From positions 3,621,067-3,685,066 of the forward strand of contig CP060294.1 in the NCBI GenBank assembly GCA_014302835.1: DNA of 64,000 nucleotides, written 5' to 3'. Positions 24,377-33,670 of the stretch are shown in pieces. The number at the start of each line of letters is the position of its first letter. Position 1 is the first letter of the stretch. The notes below the pieces were generated by a model, which made no database searches, had not been told where the DNA came from, and saw only the letters and a list, made by a program, of their open reading frames with translations. The DNA is from Pedobacter sp. PAMC26386 (GTDB taxonomy: Bacteria; Bacteroidota; Bacteroidia; Sphingobacteriales; Sphingobacteriaceae). A program made the translations under genes and the position numbers.

Positions 24377-25654
24377 ATGACGCAAGTAGACGTGCTTCTT
24401 GGCCTGCAATGGGGCGATGAGGGCAAAGGAAAAATTGTTGACGTATTATGTCCACAATATGATTTGATAGCTCGTTTTCAAGGCGGACCGAATGCCGGCC
24501 ACACCTTAGAGTTTGATGGCAAAAAGTTTGTTCTAAATACTATTCCATCTGGTATTTTCAACAAAGACACCATGAATTTGATTGGTAATGGTGTGGTAGT
24601 CGATCCCATCATTTTAAAAAGAGAATTAGACAACCTGAAAACTGCAGGTCACGATCCAATTGCTAATGGCAAACTGGTGATTGCGCGTAAAGCACATCTG
24701 ATTCTTCCAACTCACCAGCTTTTAGATGCTGCGAATGAGCAGAAAATGGGTAAAGATAAGATCGGTTCTACCCTTAAAGGTATTGGCCCAACTTATATGG
24801 ATAAAACCGGACGTAATGGTTTACGTGTTGGTGATACTACTTTACCGGATTTCAAAGAGCGCTATAATAAACTGGTTACTAAACACAAGGAATTACTTTC
24901 TCATTATAACTTCGAGTATGATCTTGGAGAAAAAGAAGCAGCTTTCTTTGAAGCAATTGAGTTTATTAAAACTATTCCTCATGTTGACAGTGAGCACTTT
25001 GTCAACGATTACCTGAAAGAAGGTAAAAAGGTTCTTGCTGAAGGTGCACAAGGTACATTACTGGATATTGATTTCGGTTCTTATCCTTTCGTAACTTCTT
25101 CAAACACAACTACTGCTGGTGCTTGTACTGGCCTGGGTGTTGCGCCAAATAAAATCGGAAGTGTTATTGGGATTTTCAAAGCTTACTGCACACGTGTTGG
25201 AAGTGGCCCTTTCCCTACTGAACTGGAAGATGAGGTTGGAGAAAATCTTCGTCAGGTAGGCCATGAATTTGGTGCTACGACAGGCAGACCACGCCGTTGC
25301 GGATGGATTGACCTTCCGGCATTAAAATATGCAATTATGCTAAACGGAGTAACTGAAATGGTTATGACTAAAGCTGATGTATTGAGTGGATTTGATACAA
25401 TTTATGCTTGTACGCATTATGAGCACAATGGCGAAACGATTGATTACATGCCGTATGACATCATCACAATCAAACCAACTCCGGTTGTTAAAGCCATTGA
25501 AGGGTGGAAAACCGATATTACTAAAATAACTGAAGTTGATCAGATTCCTGCTCAGCTTGCATCTTATATTGCTTTCTTAGAAAAGGAATTAGAAGTACCA
25601 GTAAGATACCTTTCTGTCGGTCCAGACAGAGTACAGACATTGATTCTTCCTTAA
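24377..25654 (+). CDS. purA: Adenylosuccinate synthetase
   Basis: The enzyme uses GTP to join IMP and aspartate, the first committed step to AMP. The N-terminal GDEGKGK loop has catalytic Asp14, and GPNAGHT has His42, the general acid. Further signatures are the IMP-binding GIGPTYMDKTGR (about 137) and TTGRPRRCGWIDL (about 300), which includes the aspartate/GTP-binding segment. Length (425) is normal. It follows the Fur-family gene by 35 nt and ends at a strong terminator. Confidence 0.97.
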   Translation: MTQVDVLLGLQWGDEGKGKIVDVLCPQYDLIARFQGGPNAGHTLEFDGKKFVLNTIPSGIFNKDTMNLIGNGVVVDPIILKRELDNLKTAGHDPIANGKLVIARKAHLILPTHQLLDAANEQKMGKDKIGSTLKGIGPTYMDKTGRNGLRVGDTTLPDFKERYNKLVTKHKELLSHYNFEYDLGEKEAAFFEAIEFIKTIPHVDSEHFVNDYLKEGKKVLAEGAQGTLLDIDFGSYPFVTSSNTTTAGACTGLGVAPNKIGSVIGIFKAYCTRVGSGPFPTELEDEVGENLRQVGHEFGATTGRPRRCGWIDLPALKYAIMLNGVTEMVMTKADVLSGFDTIYACTHYEHNGETIDYMPYDIITIKPTPVVKAIEGWKTDITKITEVDQIPAQLASYIAFLEKELEVPVRYLSVGPDRVQTLILP

Positions 25655-25671
25655 GAACTCAATTCATATAT

Positions 25672-25699
25672 AAAAGGCGGCCTGGTGCCGCCTTTTTTT
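25672..25699 (+). terminator. Intrinsic terminator after purA
   Basis: A perfect 10-bp GC-rich stem (25672-25681 with 25687-25696) with a 5-nt loop is followed by seven T. Confidence 0.9.
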
Positions 25700-25763
25700 A
25701 TTTTAGATTGCTTAAGATCCTGTTTAAATTTTAAACAGAATTTAAAAAAACATTTTGACTACA

Positions 25764-27023
25764 ATGAACTCCCAGGAACTAATTTCATTTAAACAGAAAG
25801 CATTACAATGGGCAAACCAATTCGAGGTCTGCTGTTGCTTTGATTCAAATGAATACACTGATCCTTATTCCAGATATGATTTCCTGATTGCTACCGGAGG
25901 TAAACAGGAGCTAAACTTGGCCACAGGTGATGCTTTCAAAGCCTTAAAAACATTTGCCACAGCAAACTCAGGTTGGTTATTTGGTTTACTGAGCTACGAT
26001 CTCAAGAATGAAATAGAAGCACTGACTTCGACACATGAAAATAAGCTTGATTTTCCAGATCTGTTTTTCTTTGTTCCTAAATATCTGATTGCCATTAAAA
26101 ATGGAAAGATTGAAGTGTTAATCGGAATGCCGGATCTGCTTGAAATAATTAGTGCAATTGATCTTATTCCAGCATCCGCCCCTACTACTTTAAATATCCA
26201 GTCCAGAATGGATAAAGCTACTTATCTGCGTAAAGTAGACGAATTGAGAGATCATATAGCTAAAGGAGATATTTATGAAGTTAATTTCTGCCAGGAATAT
26301 TTTGCTGAAAATGCGTCGATCAATCCATATGAGGTCTATCAGAAACTTAACGAATTATCCCCTACTCCATTTTCAGGATTCTTTAAGCTTCATGGAAAAT
26401 ATATCCTTTCTGCGAGTCCGGAACGGTTTTTATGTAAACGTGGAGCAAGATTAATCTCTCAACCTATTAAAGGTACCGCAAAACGAAGCACTGACCCAGT
26501 ACAGGACGAGCTGACAAAAATGGCTTTAAAAAACAATCGGAAAGAACTGGCCGAGAATGTCATGATTGTCGATCTGGTCCGAAATGATCTAACAAAAAGT
26601 GCAGTTCCTGGAACGGTTAAAGTAGAGGAGTTGTTTGGTATTTATACTTTTCCGCAAGTGCACCAGATGATCTCTACAGTGAGCTGCGAAATCAATCCGG
26701 ATCTGCATCCCGTAAATGCGATAGAAAACACTTTCCCTATGGGGTCTATGACAGGTGCTCCAAAGGTTAGAGCCATGGAATTAATAGAAGAAACTGAATT
26801 TAGCAGAAGAGGCATTTACTCAGGTGCTTTCGGTTATTTTGATTCTGAAGGAGATTTTGATTTCAATGTGGTGATCCGCAGCATTCTCTATAATGAGGAA
26901 AAAAAATATTTATCTTTTCAGGTTGGTGGAGCAATTACTTTTGCTTCTACCGCCGAAGCTGAGTATGAAGAATGTATGCTAAAAGCTTCAGCAATGATTA
27001 AAACGCTAAAAGGGTCGCATTAG
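25764..27023 (+). CDS. pabB: Aminodeoxychorismate synthase component I
   Basis: This chorismate-utilising enzyme gives aminodeoxychorismate for p-aminobenzoate and folate. The chorismate-binding domain has PIKGTAKRS (about residue 236), ENVMIVDLVRNDL (about 265), PMGSMTGAPKVRAMELIEE (about 325) and FDFNVVIRS (about 370). The PIKGT motif, with Lys, is typical of PabB rather than anthranilate synthase. It is 419 residues from the ATG at 25764; a TTG three codons upstream is the only alternative. No amidotransferase subunit is adjacent. The terminator hairpin overlaps its stop codon. Confidence 0.9.
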   Translation: MNSQELISFKQKALQWANQFEVCCCFDSNEYTDPYSRYDFLIATGGKQELNLATGDAFKALKTFATANSGWLFGLLSYDLKNEIEALTSTHENKLDFPDLFFFVPKYLIAIKNGKIEVLIGMPDLLEIISAIDLIPASAPTTLNIQSRMDKATYLRKVDELRDHIAKGDIYEVNFCQEYFAENASINPYEVYQKLNELSPTPFSGFFKLHGKYILSASPERFLCKRGARLISQPIKGTAKRSTDPVQDELTKMALKNNRKELAENVMIVDLVRNDLTKSAVPGTVKVEELFGIYTFPQVHQMISTVSCEINPDLHPVNAIENTFPMGSMTGAPKVRAMELIEETEFSRRGIYSGAFGYFDSEGDFDFNVVIRSILYNEEKKYLSFQVGGAITFASTAEAEYEECMLKASAMIKTLKGSH

Positions 27024-27034
27024 CGACCCTTTCT
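27009..27034 (+). terminator. Terminator overlapping the pabB stop codon
   Basis: A perfect 10-bp stem (27009-27018 with 27023-27032) has an ATTA loop holding most of the TAG stop codon (27021-27023), followed by a short T-rich run. The upstream arm is coding sequence. Confidence 0.75.
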
Positions 27035-27088
27035 ATTGATTATATTTTGAAAATCCTGTAGCCCATTGGCTTATCTCGTCTCATGTGA

Positions 27089-27916
27089 TTACCTGATTGG
27101 CTTTCCTGTCGGAGAGTTAAAATAACGTTGTGCTTCTGGCAGATCCTTCTGAATCTGCGCAATCCTTGTTCCATCAGCAGGGTGAGTACTTAAAAATTCA
27201 GGTGGTTTCTGTGACGACTGACTAACTGCCGCCATTCTTTGCCAGAAACTTACTGCACTTTGAGGATTATAACCCGCCATCGACATAAAAATCAATCCTA
27301 AATGATCGGCTTCCAGCTCCTGAGTTCTTGAATTTGGCAAAAGGTAAAACCCCTGTGCACCAACCCCATAAATCTTACTGATCGCAGCTTGAGTAGCCTC
27401 AGACTGACTACCAGTAGCAGCGCCTAATAAACCGCCAACACCTTGTGCAAGTGCTGCTTTTGATGCACGTTCCGAAGAGTGCTGTGCTATCGCATGCGCT
27501 ATTTCATGCCCCATTACAGTGGCCAGTCCTGCGTCATCCCTGGTTACAGGCAAAATACCTGAGTAAACAGCGACTTTACCACCAGGCATACACCATGCAT
27601 TGACTTCTTTACTATCAATCAGATTAAACTCCCAGTGATAACCCTGGATTTGCGCACCATAACCGTTCGCAACCATATATTTTGTAACTGCTGATGCAAT
27701 CTTTTCCCCAATTCTTTTGATTCTCTGGGCATCAGCATTATTCAATATCTTAGTTTTTGGGTCTTTTAGAAGTGTGGTATAACTTTGTGCAGCGGCAGTC
27801 TGCATTTCACCTTCATTCACAAAACTTATTCTGTTTCTCCCTGACAAGGGAACTGTAGAGCACGCATAAGCCATAGATACTACAGCAGCAACTCCCAGCA
27901 ACGTTAATTTTTTCAT
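27089..27916 (-). CDS. M48-family metalloprotease lipoprotein
   Basis: This is a zinc metallopeptidase of the LoiP/BepA type. The N-terminus has a lipoprotein signal with a probable lipobox ending at Cys19 (MAYAC). The zinc site is GHEIAHAIAQH (His137, Glu138, His141) with the third ligand in TQELEADHLG (about residue 200). Length (275) and the compact domain suggest an outer-membrane or periplasmic quality-control protease. It is the last gene of the DUF4783-nadC-plsY run, 6 nt after plsY. Confidence 0.9.
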   Translation of the reverse strand: MKKLTLLGVAAVVSMAYACSTVPLSGRNRISFVNEGEMQTAAAQSYTTLLKDPKTKILNNADAQRIKRIGEKIASAVTKYMVANGYGAQIQGYHWEFNLIDSKEVNAWCMPGGKVAVYSGILPVTRDDAGLATVMGHEIAHAIAQHSSERASKAALAQGVGGLLGAATGSQSEATQAAISKIYGVGAQGFYLLPNSRTQELEADHLGLIFMSMAGYNPQSAVSFWQRMAAVSQSSQKPPEFLSTHPADGTRIAQIQKDLPEAQRYFNSPTGKPIR

Positions 27917-27922
27917 CAGTAT

Positions 27923-28576
27923 TTAGTTAGTAGTTGTCTTCTTTTTAAACAGATAAACTTTAGATTCTTTGCCTTTGAGTAAACGTTCCAGGTTTTTCTG
28001 ATGCGTGACCAGTATGAGTATACAGACACACATCCCATACAAAACTTCAGACTTAATTGTAGAATGCAGTATAAAAACAATTCCTAATGGAAACGTAAAT
28101 CCTGCACATATAGAACTCAGCGATACGTATTTTGTAACCAGAAGCACTATCACAAAAACAAGAACACAAAGCATAGCTGCCGGGAAATTAACTGCCAAAA
28201 TCATTCCAAAAAGTGTTGCGACTCCCTTTCCGCCCCTAAAACCTGCGAAAATAGGGAATAAATGGCCCATTACAGCCGTTACACCTAATGCCAGTTCATA
28301 GTTAACAAATTGAGAAGAATTATGTGGTCCGGTTACGGACAGACCTATAAAATAGGCAAGTTTAGTAGCGGTATATCCTTTAGCAATATCAATGGTCATT
28401 ACAGCCATACCTGCCTTTTTCCCCAATACACGAAAAGTATTTGTAGCACCCGCATTTCCACTGCCGTATTCTCTTACGTCAATACCATAAAATGCCTGAC
28501 CAATCCAAACCGCTGTCGGAATAGATCCGCAGAGATAAGCAAGAATAACTGCAGAAATAGAATAGATAGATATCAT
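27923..28576 (-). CDS. plsY: Glycerol-3-phosphate acyltransferase PlsY
   Basis: This integral membrane enzyme transfers acyl groups from acyl-phosphate to glycerol-3-phosphate, the first step of phospholipid synthesis. Several transmembrane segments surround the three PlsY motifs: GSGNAGATNTFRVLGKK (about residues 37-53), FRGGKGVAT (about 110-118) and a C-terminal motif in the HQKNLERLLKGKE region (about 193-205). Length (217) is normal. It sits between nadC (3-nt gap) and the M48 gene (6-nt gap). Confidence 0.95.
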   Translation of the reverse strand: MISIYSISAVILAYLCGSIPTAVWIGQAFYGIDVREYGSGNAGATNTFRVLGKKAGMAVMTIDIAKGYTATKLAYFIGLSVTGPHNSSQFVNYELALGVTAVMGHLFPIFAGFRGGKGVATLFGMILAVNFPAAMLCVLVFVIVLLVTKYVSLSSICAGFTFPLGIVFILHSTIKSEVLYGMCVCILILVTHQKNLERLLKGKESKVYLFKKKTTTN

Positions 28577-28579
28577 ACC

Positions 28580-29422
28580 TTAATAGGCTTTTAAACTCAT
28601 GTCTAAACTTTTAACTGAGTGGGTCAATGCGCCCATGGAGATATAATCTACACCACACGCTGCATATTCAGTTATATTCTCTTCGGTAATCCCACCAGAT
28701 GCTTCTGTAGTAAACTGATGATCGATCAGTTTCACAGCCTGTCTAAGGTCAGCAAAGCCAAAATTATCCAGCATAATCCTATTTACCATCCCTTTCGTTA
28801 ATACCTGGTTCAGTTCTTCAAGGTTCCTGACCTCAATCTCTATTTCCAGTTGTTTCCCCTGAGCCACAAGATAAGCATTCGCAGCAGTAATTGCATGAGC
28901 AATTCCACCAGCATAATCAACATGGTTATCTTTGATCAGAATCATATCGTATAAACCTATCCGGTGATTTACACCACCGCCAATTCTAACTGCCCATTTT
29001 TCGAGATATCTCATCCCCGGGGTAGTTTTTCTGGTATCCAGTAACCTGGTTTGATAAGGTGAAAGTAATTGTACAATATGGTGTGTTTTGGTTGCAATTC
29101 CACTCATTCTCTGCATACAGTTCAAAACAAGTCTTTCTGCAAGCAGAATAGCATGAGAGCTGCCAGCTACTGTAAAGGCGATATCGCCATATTTTACTGC
29201 ATCTCCATCTTGTAAAAAGACTTCAACCTGCAATGCTGAATCTACTTGTTTGAAAATTTCAAGCGCAAGTTCTACTCCGGCAAGTATACCATCCTCTTTA
29301 ACCAAAAGCTTTGCTTTTCCCTGGGCTCCGGCAGGAATGGTAGACATAGAGGTATGATCGCCATCACCAAGATCTTCGGCAATAGCATTTTTTATAAATA
29401 GGTCTATTAATTTCTTATCCAA
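28580..29422 (-). CDS. nadC: Nicotinate-nucleotide pyrophosphorylase (quinolinate phosphoribosyltransferase)
   Basis: The enzyme makes nicotinate mononucleotide from quinolinate and PRPP in de novo NAD synthesis. Family motifs are LDTRKTTPGMRYLEKWAV (about 132-149), GGGVNHRIGLYDMILIKDNH (about 152-171) and VEVRNLEEL-like IEVRNLEEL (about 200). Length (280) is typical. It is co-directional with plsY (3-nt gap) and downstream of a DUF4783 gene. nadA and nadB are not in the window. Confidence 0.96.
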   Translation of the reverse strand: MDKKLIDLFIKNAIAEDLGDGDHTSMSTIPAGAQGKAKLLVKEDGILAGVELALEIFKQVDSALQVEVFLQDGDAVKYGDIAFTVAGSSHAILLAERLVLNCMQRMSGIATKTHHIVQLLSPYQTRLLDTRKTTPGMRYLEKWAVRIGGGVNHRIGLYDMILIKDNHVDYAGGIAHAITAANAYLVAQGKQLEIEIEVRNLEELNQVLTKGMVNRIMLDNFGFADLRQAVKLIDHQFTTEASGGITEENITEYAACGVDYISMGALTHSVKSLDMSLKAY

Positions 29423-29470
29423 AACATGTATTTTAGATCAAAAATAGCATTTTTACCTAAATTTGCATCA

Positions 29471-29866
29471 CTATTTATCTGGTTCAACCCGTAATTCAGT
29501 GATAAAAAAGGTGTTAGCTGTTTTTTTGAGTGTGATTGCCACCCTGAATTTCCCTGTTTTTGTAGTGAGCGACAGGATACCAAACCTATAATTCGGATTG
29601 GTATTAATGAGATGGACTACTGCTGAATTCACCGGTGCATTTTTGGTAAAAAAATCTCTGAGTATCTGTTCAGCCTGTGCTTTAGTGTACACATCTTCTT
29701 CCTCATTGATCGTCAGTTCTACGGATGGGGAAAAACTTTTACTGATTTCTTTTGAATTCGCAGACTTAAATAAGGCTGATAACGAGTCAACAATATCCCC
29801 CTGAACTAATCCAGAATGAAATATCTGGGTCAGGAAAATCAATACCGAAAGTAAGGGTTTAATCAT
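29471..29866 (-). CDS. DUF4783 family protein, exported
   Basis: This 131-residue protein has a signal peptide (about 1-23) and the DUF4783 fold: an N-terminal helix (DIVDSLSALFKSANSKEI), then SFSPSVELTIN and QAEQILRDFFTKNAP, ending in beta strands (FRVAITLKKTANTFFITEL). It resembles small NTF2-like or cystatin-like folds, but no activity is known. It lies 48 nt upstream of nadC on the same strand, so it heads that run. Confidence 0.85.
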   Translation of the reverse strand: MIKPLLSVLIFLTQIFHSGLVQGDIVDSLSALFKSANSKEISKSFSPSVELTINEEEDVYTKAQAEQILRDFFTKNAPVNSAVVHLINTNPNYRFGILSLTTKTGKFRVAITLKKTANTFFITELRVEPDK

Positions 29867-29998
29867 ATTCTAAAGATAACAATTATTACGCACACAAATT
29901 ATGCCAGTAAGAGCTTGCAGATTATAATTTCAAATAATAAAATTTTCACCTGTACATTAGTAACTTAGCTTCTGATCCTAAACCTAATACAATTTCAA

Positions 29999-31348
29999 AT
30001 GTTAAAAAAACCAGTTGTCACATTCTTGTTAGCTTTAAGCTTGTTAACCACCACAAAAGCACAAATCAATAATAAAGACCGTGCCCAATGGTTTAAAGAG
30101 GCTAAATTCGGAATGATGGTGCACTGGGGCTTATATAGTATCCTGGGTGGAACCTACAATGGCCATACTTTACCCGATTCAACTTTAAAACACGCAAATG
30201 GCTGGTATGCCGAATGGGCACAACAAAGGCTGGAAGTACCAGAAAAAGAATATCAAGCTTTAATAAAACAATTTAACCCAGTAAATTTTGATGCAGACAA
30301 ATGGATATTTGAGGCCAAAAATGCCGGTATGAAATACTTTGTCATTACAGCCAAACACCATGATGGATTTGCACTTTGGGACTCTAAGGTTTCAACCTAC
30401 GATATTGGAAGTACTCCTTACAAAAGAGATATTTTAGCAGACTTAGCCAAAGCCTGTAAGAAGCATGGATTAAAATTTGGCCTTTATTACTCGCACTGCG
30501 AAGATTGGGAACATCCGGGTGGTGCGACACCAGATTGGTTACCCAGAAAAACAGATGCACAATTCGAAAAATACTGGAATCAGAAATGCCTGCCACAAAT
30601 TTCGGAGTTAATCCACAATTATGATCCCGACTTATTCTGGTTTGATACCTGGGGCGATGAACAGGAAAAGACATTTATTTCTGATAAACGGCGCGATCAG
30701 TTAATCTCACTCATCAGAAAGGAAAGTCCGAAATGTTTAATTAACGGCCGGATTTCTTATCTGAATCCTGGTGACGATATCGATTTCTTAGAAATGATGG
30801 ACAATACCTATCCCGAAAAACTACAAACAAGACCATGGCAAACTGCTGCAACAATGGTCAATTCCTGGGGCTGGCACGCTAAAGATTATAATTGGAAACC
30901 TGCTAACGAAATGCTCGGCTATTTAATCAGTAATGTAGCTAAAGGAGGCAATTATTTATTAAACATCGGCCCTAAGCCAAATGGTGAAATCCCACTCGCT
31001 GCTATTCAACGACTGCGTGAAATGGGTGGCTGGCTTGCTGCAAACGGAGAAGCTGTATACGGTGCATCACACGTTGACGTCCCAGCGGTTAAAGATGTTT
31101 ATCTTACACAGAAAACAACAGCGAATGGCGAAAAATATGTTTTCGTAAGTATTGTCAAGCCATTAAGCTCCGGCAAACTAATCCTGCCATTCCCTATTTC
31201 AACTATCAGCGAATGTAAATTACTGGAATCTGATATGCCGGTTCAATTCAGTGCAGCAGAAAACAATCAGGTTTCACTAGAATTACCCAAAAGCAGATCT
31301 GCTTTCTGCAGTGAAATCCAGGTTATAAAAATACGGATGAAGAACTAA
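29999..31348 (+). CDS. Secreted alpha-L-fucosidase, GH29
   Basis: The enzyme removes alpha-L-fucose from glycans. There is an N-terminal signal peptide (about residues 1-21), then the GH29 barrel with FGMMVHWGLYSILGG (about 37), ITAKHHDGFALWDS (about 115) and DLFWFDTWGDE, where Asp216 is the catalytic nucleophile. A short C-terminal beta domain (about 370-449) follows. Length (449) fits the compact GH29 type. No transport or other glycan-utilisation genes are adjacent, so this is not a full polysaccharide utilisation locus. Confidence 0.93.
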   Translation: MLKKPVVTFLLALSLLTTTKAQINNKDRAQWFKEAKFGMMVHWGLYSILGGTYNGHTLPDSTLKHANGWYAEWAQQRLEVPEKEYQALIKQFNPVNFDADKWIFEAKNAGMKYFVITAKHHDGFALWDSKVSTYDIGSTPYKRDILADLAKACKKHGLKFGLYYSHCEDWEHPGGATPDWLPRKTDAQFEKYWNQKCLPQISELIHNYDPDLFWFDTWGDEQEKTFISDKRRDQLISLIRKESPKCLINGRISYLNPGDDIDFLEMMDNTYPEKLQTRPWQTAATMVNSWGWHAKDYNWKPANEMLGYLISNVAKGGNYLLNIGPKPNGEIPLAAIQRLREMGGWLAANGEAVYGASHVDVPAVKDVYLTQKTTANGEKYVFVSIVKPLSSGKLILPFPISTISECKLLESDMPVQFSAAENNQVSLELPKSRSAFCSEIQVIKIRMKN

Positions 31349-31423
31349 CGATAAAATCAATATAAATAATCGAAGCAAGTGTATAAATTACAATTAGATT
31401 TCTCATCCAAAATCAATTAGAGT

Positions 31424-31431
31424 TATATTTG
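31424..31431 (+). promoter_or_regulatory. Possible -7 element upstream of gpmI
   Basis: TATATTTG matches TAnnTTTG and would give a leader of roughly 85 nt. No clear -33 TTG was found. Confidence 0.35.
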
Positions 31432-31520
31432 TTTGACACCTGCTTCAATTCATGCTATTATTTGATTAGGAATTAGGATAACAGACATTATTATATCAGC
31501 GAAATATCAATTCAATTTAA

Positions 31521-33041
31521 ATGAATAATAAAAAAGTGATGCTCCTCATTCTTGATGGATGGGGTTACGGAAAACAAGACAATTCGGACGCTGCCTATGC
31601 AGCAAATACACCTTTCTTTGATTCTTTATTAAAAAAATACCCTAACTCAAAACTGGAAGCATCTGGTGAAGCAGTAGGTTTACCTGCCGGACAGATGGGA
31701 AATTCTGAGGTTGGGCATATGAACCTTGGTGCCGGTAGAGTAGTTTACCAGGAACTGGGAAGAATCAATAAAGCAATCAGTGATGGTTCAATTAAAACTA
31801 ACAAGACTTTAGTTGACGCTTTTGATTACGCAAAGAAAAACAATAAAGCAGTTCATTTTATTGGATTAGTATCTGACGGTGGTGTACATGCACATATCAA
31901 TCACTTAAAGGGCTTATGTGATGCAGCAAACGAACAGGATTTAAAAGATGTTTTTGTACATGCTTTTTTAGATGGCAGAGATACCGATCCGAATTCAGGA
32001 TTGGGCTTTGTGAAAGAACTTGATGAACACCTTAAAACTTCCACAGGCAAAATAGCCAGCTTAATTGGTCGTTACTATGCGATGGACAGAGATTCGCGCT
32101 GGGAACGCGTTCAGCAAGCTTATAATTTATTAACCAAAGGCATTGGCGAACATACACAGGATCCATTAAAAGCTATTGAAAAATCATATGCAGATGGTAT
32201 TACTGATGAGTTTGTCAAACCTATAGTAATTACCGGAACTGATAATCAACCGTTAGCGACTATCCAGCCAGATGATGTAGTGATCTGCTTCAACTACAGA
32301 ACAGACAGAGGTAGAGAAATCACAGCGGTATTAACGCAAAATGACTATCCTGAATTTGGCATGCATAAATTGCCTTTATATTATGTAACGATGACTACTT
32401 ATGATGAGAACTTTGAAAATGTAAAAGTTGTTTTCACCAAGGATGATCTGACAGAAACCCTAGGAGAAATCTTAGAGAAAAATCATAAAAACCAGATTCG
32501 CATTGCCGAAACTGAAAAATATCCTCATGTAACATTCTTCTTCTCAGGCGGCAGAGAGCTGGCTTTTGAAAATGAAAAGAGATTGATGATTCCTTCTCCA
32601 AAAGTAGCAACTTATGACCTTAAACCAGAGATGAGTGCACAGGGAATTACTGATGCAATTACGGAGGAGCTGGAACTTGGCTGGGCAGACTTTATTTGTC
32701 TGAACTTTGCCAATCCTGATATGGTTGGACATACAGGTGTATTTGAAGCCGTTATTAAAGCAGTAGAAACAGCAGATCGCTGTGCGAAAGCTGTGGTGAC
32801 TAAAGGTTTAGAAAATGGCTACTCATTTATCATCCTGGCAGATCATGGAAATTCAGAATTTATGGTCAATAAAGATGGTTCAGTAAATACCGCACATACA
32901 ACAAATCTGGTTCCTTGTATTTTAGTAGGTACTGATTATACGTCTATTGCAGATGGTAAACTAGGTGACATTGCCCCAACAATTCTTAAATTAATGGGAA
33001 TTGAGAAACCTGCGATCATGACAGGAAATTACCTGATCTAA
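31521..33041 (+). CDS. gpmI: 2,3-bisphosphoglycerate-independent phosphoglycerate mutase
   Basis: This glycolytic enzyme interconverts 3- and 2-phosphoglycerate. It is an alkaline-phosphatase-fold protein of 506 residues with metal ligand Asp12 in LILDGWGYG and nucleophile Ser62 in GQMGNSEVGH. Conserved regions VHFIGLVSDGGVHAH (about 112) and LADHGNSE (about 446) hold further metal ligands. The stop codon overlaps the start of the next gene (TAATG), a sign of translational coupling. Confidence 0.97.
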   Translation: MNNKKVMLLILDGWGYGKQDNSDAAYAANTPFFDSLLKKYPNSKLEASGEAVGLPAGQMGNSEVGHMNLGAGRVVYQELGRINKAISDGSIKTNKTLVDAFDYAKKNNKAVHFIGLVSDGGVHAHINHLKGLCDAANEQDLKDVFVHAFLDGRDTDPNSGLGFVKELDEHLKTSTGKIASLIGRYYAMDRDSRWERVQQAYNLLTKGIGEHTQDPLKAIEKSYADGITDEFVKPIVITGTDNQPLATIQPDDVVICFNYRTDRGREITAVLTQNDYPEFGMHKLPLYYVTMTTYDENFENVKVVFTKDDLTETLGEILEKNHKNQIRIAETEKYPHVTFFFSGGRELAFENEKRLMIPSPKVATYDLKPEMSAQGITDAITEELELGWADFICLNFANPDMVGHTGVFEAVIKAVETADRCAKAVVTKGLENGYSFIILADHGNSEFMVNKDGSVNTAHTTNLVPCILVGTDYTSIADGKLGDIAPTILKLMGIEKPAIMTGNYLI

Positions 33042-33583
33042 TGAAAAGGCTGTCATTATTTTCATTAAGCATTTTGTTTTTTGCGGCCTGCAACTCAACA
33101 GCGTCCAAAAAGCAAAATGCTGCATTATCCTATTTTGATCTGAAAGATTATATTGCTCAGGAAGTCAAGAGACTGACGCTCGCTAACCCAGAGATTGATA
33201 AAACTGTAATAGTCAATAAAGCTGCTGAACGTAAGAAACTCAAGATTGCCGACTGGCAAAAAGAGTTATCTGTTTTCGCTGATGCAGACATTAACAAATC
33301 TGCCTGGCATGGATTGTTTCAGATCACAAAGACGAAAGATGCAGAAACCTATCACTCTGACAACGAGAAAGTACCGGTAAAATCTTTAAATATTAAGTAT
33401 AAAAACGGGAAGATCTATAGTATTCAGCTCCTGATCAGCAATACGAATTCTCTTTACACTTCTAATGATACGCTTTCTTATTTCCCGGATAGTTTATATG
33501 AAGTTAAAAAGATGCAGAATATTAAATTATTGAAGGGAAAAAGCTACACTATTACAGGAAGGTTTTTATCTGCTGTAAAATAA
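33041..33583 (+). CDS. Putative lipoprotein of unknown function
   Basis: This 180-residue protein has a short basic N-terminus, a hydrophobic stretch and a lipobox ending at Cys17 (FFAAC), so it should be a lipoprotein. The mature part is lysine-rich with alternating strand-like segments (VKSLNIKYKNGKIYSIQLLIS, YTITGRFLS). No family was recognised. Its ATG overlaps the gpmI stop by one base. A near-perfect palindromic terminator follows. Confidence 0.75.
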   Translation: MKRLSLFSLSILFFAACNSTASKKQNAALSYFDLKDYIAQEVKRLTLANPEIDKTVIVNKAAERKKLKIADWQKELSVFADADINKSAWHGLFQITKTKDAETYHSDNEKVPVKSLNIKYKNGKIYSIQLLISNTNSLYTSNDTLSYFPDSLYEVKKMQNIKLLKGKSYTITGRFLSAVK

Positions 33584-33598
33584 GCCGATTTGTTAAAC

Positions 33599-33630
33599 AA
33601 AAAAGCCGGAGATTAATCTCCGGCTTTTTT
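33599..33630. terminator. Bidirectional intrinsic terminator
   Basis: The segment 33601-33628 is a perfect palindrome flanked by A and T tracts. It separates the lipoprotein gene from the convergent TPR gene and can work in either direction. Confidence 0.9.
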
Positions 33631-33670
33631 GTTGTTAATATTTTATTTCAATCTCTATAGGTTGGCTTAT

